Assembly: GCA_004525825.1 (NCBI GenBank)
Contig: SPBY01000293.1
Span: forward strand, 1-5,022
DNA from: Bacteroidia bacterium
Lineage (GTDB): Bacteria; Bacteroidota; Bacteroidia; Bacteroidales; GCA-2748055
DNA: 5,022 bases
Direction: 5' to 3'
Shown here piece after piece: positions 1-5,022 of this stretch. The notes below the pieces were generated by a model. That model worked only from the letters and a program-made list of their open reading frames with translations. It ran no database searches and was not told the origin of the DNA. A program made the translations under genes and the position numbers. The first letter of the stretch is position 1; each line of letters opens with the position of its first letter.

Positions 1-134
1 AGAAGCCTCTCCTGGGAAAAACCAGTGCTTAATGCAGCAATACATATGATTATGGTGATTATACTCTTTCTCACAATGCCCTTCCGTTCAATGGTCCCGT
101 GAAAATAGCACAATTTTGGGACCAAAAAAACCAC
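1..134. other. Left-edge intergenic stretch; one short open frame enters from outside
   Basis: No gene is supported here. Plus-strand frame 1 is open from base 1 to a TGA at 100-102 (33 codons), with a hydrophobic stretch MIMVIILFLTMPF. That could be the C-terminal tail of a convergent membrane-protein gene, but an open frame of this length is also likely by chance and I recognise no family. On the minus strand an ATG at 45 opens a frame to the edge (MYCCIKHW...) without a recognisable ribosome site. The hairpin at 92-124 is the only clear structure. Confidence 0.3.
92..124 (-). terminator. Hairpin just downstream of ftcD, possible transcript end without a U-tract
   Basis: The arms TGGTCCC (92-98) and GGGACCA (118-124) pair perfectly over 7 bp. 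Inside them AAAAT (102-106) pairs with ATTTT (113-117), leaving a 3-base bulge (99-101) and a 6-base loop. The hairpin begins 10 bases past the ftcD stop, the expected place for an operon end. On the transcribed (minus) strand the seven-T run precedes the hairpin rather than following it, and only TT follows. It is therefore not a classical intrinsic terminator. It could be a 3'-end-protecting stem, a pause site or a protein-binding palindrome. Confidence 0.35.
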
Positions 135-1823
135 TTACTGTCCAATCTTCTCATTGACCCTGTCAAGGATTCCGTTCTTTGTCTCTTCTGCCCTCTTCCT
201 TAGCTTCCTGCCTGACTCCAGAATCTCTTTCACACGTGGATGCTTTTTCATTTCTGTCGCATTGATCTTCACATTCAACCATGCCCCTTCAATGCAGGCA
301 TGCAGGGCCAGGGCTCCCACTCCGGCATCCGATACACTGTTTGGGTTTCCAGTTTCTGCCATGGCACCGGCCACTTCAAATCCCTCATAGGAGGTGTTCA
401 TCAACTGATAGGGTATCTCAATGGCATGTAAAGTGGCTTCTTCAATGGCTGCCTTCCTGGTCCTTTGCTCTTCAGCACTCTTATTGGGGAGTCCAAATGC
501 GGCCATGATCCCATTGAAAGCCCGGGCATCTTCATCCACCAGGCGCAGGAGGCGTTCCTGTATGCTTTTTCCTTTTTCGGCCCAATCAGAAAATTCCTCC
601 CATCGTTCGTCCCAACCCCTCTTTTGGGAACTTAGGTTGGCCACCATGGTAGCCAATGCTGCTCCCATGGAACCCATGTAGGCACTGACAGATCCTCCTC
701 CCGGTGCAGGTGATTCGGAAGCTGTCTCCTCCATGAAGGCTCTCATGGTCAGATCAATTAATTCCTTTTCCTTTCCCTTTTGCAACTGGTATTCAATGAT
801 TTTATCCTCAGGTACAAAAGGTCCCAGTTCATCCAGTCCCATGGATTTTACAGCAATCTTTATCAGTTCATTGTCGGAGACCCCCGTGGATCGGCTCTGC
901 TTCTTCAAAAAATACCTCCCCGCTTCCAGCATGGCATGTAGCGGCACCAGTCCCACCAGCTCTGAACCGGTCACCCGGATCCCCCTGGCTTCTGCTCTTT
1001 TGCAAACTTCATCAAAGGCAACATGCACCGGGGTCACTGAGATATTCGTCAGATTCATGGAAATCTGTGCCACTCCATACTCCTCGATAAACCATCCTAT
1101 GGCCTTCACCTCCTTCAGGGATCCGGGAATCATGACCGGATTTCCCTCCTGGTCCTTCAAAATCTTTCCGGTAAAGGGATTGCCCTCACGCCTGGCCCTT
1201 CCCCGTTCCCGAACATCAAAGGCGATAGCATTGGCCCTGCGGGTGGAGGTGGTATTCAAATTGATGTTGTATGCCACCAGGAAGTCCCTTGCACCCACCG
1301 CGATGGCCCCTGTGCGGGGAACAAACTCTGCAGGACCAAAATCGGGCTTCCATGCTGCATCCTTTAGCTTTTCCTTCAAGCCTTCATATTCACCCGACCG
1401 GACACTGGCCAGGTTCCTTCTTTGCTTGCTCAGGGCCGCATTTTCGTAACAGTAGACAGGAATACCTATTTCACTACCTATCCTCTCAGCCAGCTTTCGT
1501 GCATGTTCCACCGTCTCTTCCATGGTAATTCCCGATACCGGTACCAGTGGACAGACATCGGTGGCCCCGAAACGCGGGTGCTCACCACTGTGCCTGCTCA
1601 TGTCGATAATCTCAGAGGCCATTTTTACGGCCTGGAAAGCAGCTTCCAAGACACTTTCCGGACTTCCAACAAAAGTCACCACCGTGCGGTTGGTGGCCTT
1701 TCCCGGATCCACATCCAGCAATTTTACCCCCTCCACCGATTCCACCTGATCGGTGATGCGTCGAATAATCTCCATGTCCCGTCCCTCACTGAAATTAGGA
1801 ACACATTCTATTAGCTGATTCAT
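135..1823 (-). CDS. ftcD: Bifunctional glutamate formimidoyltransferase / formimidoyltetrahydrofolate cyclodeaminase
   Basis: This 562-residue protein joins two enzymes in the order of animal FTCD (about 541 residues). The transferase half (about 1-325) begins LIECVPNFSEGRD and contains SGEHPRFGATDVCPLVP (79-95); His82 matches the proposed catalytic histidine of the pig enzyme. Further family stretches are VGARDFLVAYNINLN (176-190) and the ISMNLTN segment near 254. After a short linker (about 330-353), the helical cyclodeaminase half (about 354-560) shows SPAPGGGSVSAYMGSMGAAL (371-390) and GNPNSVSDAGVGALAL (492-507). The first activity moves the formimino group of formiminoglutamate to tetrahydrofolate and frees glutamate (EC 2.1.2.5); the second releases ammonia to give 5,10-methenyl-THF (EC 4.3.1.4). 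The ATG at 1823 lies 6 bases past the hutI stop. Only a distant GGAAAA, about 20 bases upstream, resembles a ribosome site, so translation is probably coupled to hutI. The stop is TAA; both domains look complete. Confidence 0.96.
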   Translation of the reverse strand: MNQLIECVPNFSEGRDMEIIRRITDQVESVEGVKLLDVDPGKATNRTVVTFVGSPESVLEAAFQAVKMASEIIDMSRHSGEHPRFGATDVCPLVPVSGITMEETVEHARKLAERIGSEIGIPVYCYENAALSKQRRNLASVRSGEYEGLKEKLKDAAWKPDFGPAEFVPRTGAIAVGARDFLVAYNINLNTTSTRRANAIAFDVRERGRARREGNPFTGKILKDQEGNPVMIPGSLKEVKAIGWFIEEYGVAQISMNLTNISVTPVHVAFDEVCKRAEARGIRVTGSELVGLVPLHAMLEAGRYFLKKQSRSTGVSDNELIKIAVKSMGLDELGPFVPEDKIIEYQLQKGKEKELIDLTMRAFMEETASESPAPGGGSVSAYMGSMGAALATMVANLSSQKRGWDERWEEFSDWAEKGKSIQERLLRLVDEDARAFNGIMAAFGLPNKSAEEQRTRKAAIEEATLHAIEIPYQLMNTSYEGFEVAGAMAETGNPNSVSDAGVGALALHACIEGAWLNVKINATEMKKHPRVKEILESGRKLRKRAEETKNGILDRVNEKIGQ

Positions 1824-1841
1824 AAAATTCTATTGAATTTT
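1824..1841 (-). promoter_or_regulatory. Perfect A/T-rich inverted repeat at the hutI-ftcD junction, abutting the ftcD start codon
   Basis: The plus strand reads AAAATTC-TATT-GAATTTT, a perfect 7-bp inverted repeat with a 4-base loop. In the mRNA it includes the last hutI codons and stop (TAG at 1832-1830), and its 3' arm touches the ftcD AUG at 1823. It has only one G-C pair, so it is weak. Ribosomes finishing hutI would melt it, which could couple ftcD translation to hutI. The repeat is seen directly; the role is inference, and A/T-rich junctions give such repeats by chance. Confidence 0.3.
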
Positions 1842-3062
1842 TCCGTTTAAGATGACTTTGTTAATCTGGCTGCTCCCGTAGGCATAGGGCATGAAGCCAA
1901 AACGGGGCATGGGATCGGTAATGATAAGATTGGCCACTTTTCCCGGGGTAATGGTTCCATGACTGTCTTCCAGCCCCATGGCATAAGCCCCGTTCCGGGT
2001 CACAGCATTTAATACCTCGTAAGGAAGCATTTTCAACTGTATGATCCCCAGCGACATCACCAGTTCCATGTTTCCTGATGGGGACGAACCCGGGTTGTAA
2101 TCCGAGGCCAGTGCCAATGGCAATCCGGCCTCAATAATCTCTCTTGCAGGCGCATATTTAAGGCCCAGAAAGAGTGAAGCTCCAGGAAGAATGGTAGGCA
2201 TGGTAAGACTTCCTTTCAGAGCCTCCAGCTCCTCCACACCCACAAATTCCAGGTGATCCACAGACCTGGCCTGGTTCCTGACTCCCACCTGAACTCCCCC
2301 CGAAAAATCGAGCTCATTGGCATGTATCTTCGGCAGCAGTCCAAATTTTGCTCCCGCCTCAAGGATGCGACCAGTCTGTTCCTCAGTAAAGAAGCCGCGA
2401 TCACAAAATACATCGATGTAATCGGCCAGCTCCTCTTCTGCCACCGCCGGGATCATCTCTTCAATGACCAGGTCCACATATTTATCCTGCTTAGACTTAA
2501 ATTCCGCGGGCACCGCATGAGCCCCCAGGAAAGTGGATCTGATGGCAAGCGGGGTCTCCTCTTTCAGTCGTTTGATGACCCTGAGCATCTTGAGCTCATC
2601 GATGGTATTCAAACCATAGCCACTCTTGATCTCCACTGCCCCTGTCCCTGATTTTATAATTTCCTGCACTCTTGGAAGGGATTGCTCGAAGAGCTCGTTT
2701 TCCGGGGTAAGGGACAATAGCCTGGCTGAATTCAGGATCCCACCACCCCGCTTAGCAATCTCCTCGTAACTCAGTCCCCTGATTTTGTCTTCATACTCCT
2801 GCTCCCTGCTTCCGGCATAGACCAGGTGGGTGTGTGAATCGCAAAAGGCAGGCAGAACCAAACCTCCTCCACAATCGAGTAACTCATCATCGGGAAATGG
2901 GATCACTTCACCTTCGCCAAAACAGGCTATCTTCCCATTTTCAATCACCAGCCATGCGTCCGACAAGGTATTTACTGAAGCCATGTCAGTCCCGGCCACC
3001 CAGGGATCTGGATCGTGTTCAACTACCAGCAGGCCGGCTATATTTTTTAGAACCAGTCTCAC
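1830..3062 (-). CDS. hutI: Imidazolonepropionase, HutI (EC 3.5.2.7)
   Basis: HutI hydrolyses 4-imidazolone-5-propanoate to N-formimino-L-glutamate, the third step of histidine degradation, in the cytoplasm. The 410-residue length fits this amidohydrolase-superfamily enzyme. Visible metal and active-site residues are His77 and His79 (DSHTH), His182 (LGAH), His247 and Glu250 (KIHANE), His270 (SVDH) and Asp321 (ASDYNPG). They line up with the B. subtilis set (H80, H82, H249, E252, H272, D324) with a shift of 2-3 residues. Other family marks are GTGAVEIKSGYGL (139-151), LSYEEIAKRGGGILNSA (97-113) and the C-terminal KVANLIITDP beta-sandwich segment. The start codon is GTG (cac on the plus strand at 3060-3062), giving MRLVLKNI, the usual N-terminal strand of the family. 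No ATG, GTG or TTG lies in frame between it and the preceding stop at 3114. The gene ends in TAG, 6 bases before ftcD, which uses its product: a clear operon pair. Confidence 0.96.
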   Translation of the reverse strand: MRLVLKNIAGLLVVEHDPDPWVAGTDMASVNTLSDAWLVIENGKIACFGEGEVIPFPDDELLDCGGGLVLPAFCDSHTHLVYAGSREQEYEDKIRGLSYEEIAKRGGGILNSARLLSLTPENELFEQSLPRVQEIIKSGTGAVEIKSGYGLNTIDELKMLRVIKRLKEETPLAIRSTFLGAHAVPAEFKSKQDKYVDLVIEEMIPAVAEEELADYIDVFCDRGFFTEEQTGRILEAGAKFGLLPKIHANELDFSGGVQVGVRNQARSVDHLEFVGVEELEALKGSLTMPTILPGASLFLGLKYAPAREIIEAGLPLALASDYNPGSSPSGNMELVMSLGIIQLKMLPYEVLNAVTRNGAYAMGLEDSHGTITPGKVANLIITDPMPRFGFMPYAYGSSQINKVILNGKIQ

Positions 3063-3113
3063 ACCACGAAGATATGAAAATGTGGCTGGCCCGATGAATG
3101 TTTTAAAGCAAAA

Positions 3114-4268
3114 TTACTTGAGGATATAGGCAATGGCCACACCCAGGTAATTTCCTATGGCATAACCGATCACCCCAATGATCATTCCGGGTACCACCAC
3201 CTCCTTGTTGCGCAATGCAGCAGCCACCACAGGAACAAAAGGAGGTGAATTGGACAGGGCGGTGGAGGTAATGATGTAGTCGTCCACATTGATCCTGAAT
3301 ATCCAGGATAGGATGGCGTGCAGGATCAGGGAACCGACAATGACCAGGGCTATGTATATGAGCAGATTTACCAGTAAGTCGATGTTCTCCACGCTGAATA
3401 AGGCGATGATATCTGCTTTTGCGGCCACAATTACGCAGAATACATAGATGAAATACATGCCCAGCTGGAAAGAACTTTTTATCCTGTTGACAGCAGGAAT
3501 AAGGGAAGCTGCGATCCCAAGGGTAGTAACTGTAAGTACCGCCACCGTATCTTTGGCATCCCCTTTAAAAAGTTGGCTGAGTCCGTAGCCGATTAAAAAA
3601 ATGGCCACGGCCACCCCAAAGGCTTTCAGAATCCCCTGAAAATTCTTCCTTTTGAAAAAACCATCATAACTCTCGAAATCAGCCACATCAATTTCAGGCT
3701 GTGCTGCTGTTTGTCCATCTTTGGGATAGGGCTTAAGAAACATTCCGAAAAAGGGTTTGGCACCAGTAATCAGGAACAGGAGAATTACCGCACCTATCAC
3801 CAGTTCTGCCGTATGGGTCATGATATAGAGTTCCTCGGCCACTCCCAGACTCCGGGCAATGGCCGCCAGGTTAGGAGTCCCTCCTGTATATACGCCGATC
3901 ATCATTCCTGATATTTGCCAGATCTCAGGAATTCTATCCTTAAAGATAAAGTAGCCTACAAAAACAAGAACCACCACAGAGGCCACCCCCAGCAAAAGGG
4001 AAATAAAGGTAGTCTTGGCCATTTTGGCCCATTTCACCACGTTCTCGGAAAAGAGCACCAGCGGGATCCCAAGCAAAATAGTAATCCCCATAAGGGTAGA
4101 TTGCAGGTCAGAAATAGATTCAGGAATGATGTGCATGTTGCCAATCACCAATCCACCTGCATAGCAGATCACCACCACACCGATCTTATTGATGATGGAG
4201 AAGCGGGTACTGTAGAAAAGCAGATAAGCAGGAAACAGAAAGTAGAAAAGAATTACAGCAATTCCCAT
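3114..4268 (-). CDS. DUF819 family polytopic membrane protein (YjcL-like), putative secondary transporter
   Basis: This 384-residue protein is very hydrophobic, with about 10-12 likely membrane segments (roughly 2-20, 27-45, 57-75, 86-109, 116-138, 152-170, 212-232, 240-258, 267-288, 297-322, 343-352 and 358-382). A charged loop at about 171-211 splits it into two halves. Each half carries a conserved-looking Gly/Pro/Asn motif: GVYTGGTPN at 125-133 and STALSNSPPF at 335-344. These features match the DUF819 family (B. subtilis YjcL is a member), which I recall as grouped with the CPA/AT transporter fold (GltS, bile-acid and Na+/H+ exchanger relatives). The substrate is unknown. It lies between fabI and hutI, and its stop (TAA) is 51 bases before the hutI start, so co-transcription with the histidine genes is likely. 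The ATG at 4268 is the only ATG that fits; it has no clear Shine-Dalgarno sequence, and the first helix begins immediately. Family call is firm; function is inferred only from fold and position. Confidence 0.88.
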   Translation of the reverse strand: MGIAVILFYFLFPAYLLFYSTRFSIINKIGVVVICYAGGLVIGNMHIIPESISDLQSTLMGITILLGIPLVLFSENVVKWAKMAKTTFISLLLGVASVVVLVFVGYFIFKDRIPEIWQISGMMIGVYTGGTPNLAAIARSLGVAEELYIMTHTAELVIGAVILLFLITGAKPFFGMFLKPYPKDGQTAAQPEIDVADFESYDGFFKRKNFQGILKAFGVAVAIFLIGYGLSQLFKGDAKDTVAVLTVTTLGIAASLIPAVNRIKSSFQLGMYFIYVFCVIVAAKADIIALFSVENIDLLVNLLIYIALVIVGSLILHAILSWIFRINVDDYIITSTALSNSPPFVPVVAAALRNKEVVVPGMIIGVIGYAIGNYLGVAIAYILK

Positions 4269-4281
4269 GTCTTTAGTCTTA

Positions 4282-4322
4282 GGTCTGCCGAAATATAATA
4301 AAAATACTATTCCGGGCAGTCC
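4282..4322. repeat. Imperfect inverted repeat spanning the fabI stop and the DUF819 leader
   Basis: GGTCTGCC (4282-4289) and GGCAGTCC (4315-4322) are inverted copies with one mismatch in 8 bases. They flank a 25-base centre whose 4291-4308 part is almost entirely A/T. The right arm lies in the last codons of fabI, the left arm in the 38-base leader of the DUF819 gene. The arrangement could be an operator or a weak attenuating stem between the two genes, or chance. No convincing Bacteroidetes-type promoter was found here: TATATTTC (4297-4290) resembles the -7 box TAnnTTTG, but no -33 box lies at the right distance. Confidence 0.2.
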
Positions 4323-5022
4323 TTGAAACTCTTTTCGTACTGCTCAATGGCCCTGTAACTCATTCCCATGCTGGAGAAGCCACCATCGTGGAAGAGGTTT
4401 TGCATGGTAACCTTCCTGGTGAGATCGCTGAACAGGGTGATGCAGTAATCGGCACATTCACTCGCTGTGGCATTGCCCAGGGGGGACATTCTTTCGGAAA
4501 AATCTTCCAGTTTATCAAATCCGTGAACCCCGCTTCCTGCAGTGGTGGGTGTAGGCGATTGTGAAACAGTATTGATCCTGATCCGCTTGGACCTTCCGTA
4601 CATGTACCCAAAGCTACGGGCTATGGACTCCAGGATGGCCTTGGCATCAGCCATGTCATTGTATCCCGCAAAGGTTCGCTGGGCTGCCACATAGGACAGT
4701 GCCACCACAGAGCCCCAATCATTGATGGCATCCATCTTCCGGGCAGTACTCAAAACCTTGTGCAGCGAAAACGCACTTACGTCCAGGGTCTTGTGGTAAT
4801 AACCATAATTCAGGGCATCGTAATCAAGCCCTTTTCTTACGTTGGGCGACATACCGATGGAGTGCAGTACAAAATCGACTTTCCCTCCCAGAGCCTCCAT
4901 AGATTTCTGAAATAGATTTTCAAGGTCCTCCAGACTGGTGGCATCGGCTGCAATCACTTGTGAATTCGTCTTTTCAGCCAACTCATTGATGGTACCCATT
5001 CGAAGTGCAATGGGAGCATTGG
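4307..5022 (-). CDS. fabI: Enoyl-[acyl-carrier-protein] reductase (NADH), FabI; N-terminus off the right edge
   Basis: FabI reduces the trans-2 double bond of enoyl-ACP in the last step of each cytosolic fatty-acid elongation cycle; it is an SDR-fold tetramer. The frame stays open to the window edge: seven more codons (NAPIALR) precede the ATG at 4999, matching the usual internal FabI stretch before MG..NELAE. That ATG is therefore not the true start. About 237 residues are visible; the missing part holds the first Rossmann strand and the glycine/SIA nucleotide motif. Counting from the internal ATG, visible marks are HSIG (46-49), the catalytic pair Tyr103 (SYVAAQ) and Tyr113 in YNDMADAK, with Lys120 completing Y-x6-K, and HDGGFSSMG near the C-terminus. 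The substrate-loop region reads SQSPTPTTAGSG where E. coli has SAGPIRTLAASG, which I remember as typical of Bacteroidetes FabI. The gene ends in TAG, 38 bases before the DUF819 gene. Identification is secure; no mutation suggesting inactivity is visible. Confidence 0.96.
   Translation of the reverse strand, partial: NAPIALRMGTINELAEKTNSQVIAADATSLEDLENLFQKSMEALGGKVDFVLHSIGMSPNVRKGLDYDALNYGYYHKTLDVSAFSLHKVLSTARKMDAINDWGSVVALSYVAAQRTFAGYNDMADAKAILESIARSFGYMYGRSKRIRINTVSQSPTPTTAGSGVHGFDKLEDFSERMSPLGNATASECADYCITLFSDLTRKVTMQNLFHDGGFSSMGMSYRAIEQYEKSFKDCPE

Noticed and set aside
3..30. A small stem at the left edge (AAGC...GCTT enclosing CTGG...CCAG)
   Set aside because: Two 4-bp stems with an uneven internal loop (5 versus 1 bases); this is no better than chance.
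55..78. A TATAAT on the minus strand just left of ftcD as a promoter for a further leftward gene
   Set aside because: It is a sigma70-like box without a proper -35 partner and does not fit the Bacteroidetes -7 consensus. No convincing gene start follows before the edge.
1..102. Possible C-terminal tail of a plus-strand gene (33 open codons with a hydrophobic stretch)
   Set aside because: Too short to distinguish from chance, no family recognised, and the sequence to the left is not available. It is described in the left-edge entry but not called as a gene.
733..1449. A 238-codon plus-strand open frame opposite ftcD
   Set aside because: It lies wholly antisense to the well-conserved ftcD coding sequence. 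Its translation is rich in Ser, Pro and Phe with no family resemblance, as expected from the reverse of a coding frame.
3063..3113. A separate hutI promoter (TATCTTCG near 3074-3067 resembles the Bacteroidetes -7 box; TTTG at 3112-3109)
   Set aside because: The spacing between the two boxes is about 34 bases, far above the usual 19-23 or so, and the -7 match is imperfect. Co-transcription with the DUF819 gene is simpler.
3915..4298. A 127-codon plus-strand open frame opposite the DUF819 gene start
   Set aside because: Its translation is His/Asn/Lys-rich and looks like the reverse of hydrophobic codons. The opposite strand carries a recognisable protein family.
135..5022. A novel defence, mobile or retron-like system
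   Set aside because: All coding space is taken by recognisable metabolic or membrane-protein genes on one strand. There are no direct-repeat arrays, terminal repeats, integrase or reverse-transcriptase motifs, and no compositional break visible by eye.

Overview
The window reads as part of a Bacteroidota (Bacteroidetes) chromosome, possibly a Bacteroidales- or Marinilabiliales-like lineage. Three things suggest this: the enoyl-ACP reductase has the signature I remember for that phylum (SQSPTPTTAGSG in place of the usual SAGP loop), the imidazolonepropionase resembles the Bacteroidetes form, and start codons lack obvious Shine-Dalgarno sequences. Base composition is moderate (by eye close to half G+C). 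These assignments come from remembered family sequences, not from a search.

Layout: all four genes lie on the minus strand, tightly packed, and are transcribed from right to left. At the right edge is fabI (4307-5022, its first codons are off the window), the NADH-dependent enoyl-ACP reductase of fatty-acid elongation. After 38 bases comes a DUF819-family polytopic membrane protein (3114-4268). After 51 bases comes hutI, imidazolonepropionase (1830-3062, GTG start). After 6 bases comes ftcD, a fused glutamate formimidoyltransferase/formimidoyl-THF cyclodeaminase (135-1823). The last 134 bases at the left edge hold no supported gene. They contain a 12-bp hairpin just past the ftcD stop and a short open frame running in from the left edge on the plus strand.

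How the genes work together: HutI and FtcD are consecutive late steps of histidine degradation. HutI hydrolyses imidazolonepropionate to N-formimino-L-glutamate. FtcD then passes the formimino group to tetrahydrofolate, releasing glutamate, and deaminates the product to 5,10-methenyl-THF, so one carbon is saved into the folate pool. The upstream enzymes (HutH, HutU) are not in this window. The DUF819 protein directly upstream is the most interesting element: it looks like a two-repeat secondary transporter of unknown substrate and may serve this pathway, but that is inference from position only. fabI is housekeeping and probably an unrelated neighbour.

I see no mobile element, CRISPR array, RNA gene, frameshift or broken gene. 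No strong new system is evident. The points worth checking are the transporter hypothesis, small inverted repeats at three gene boundaries, and the hutI GTG start.
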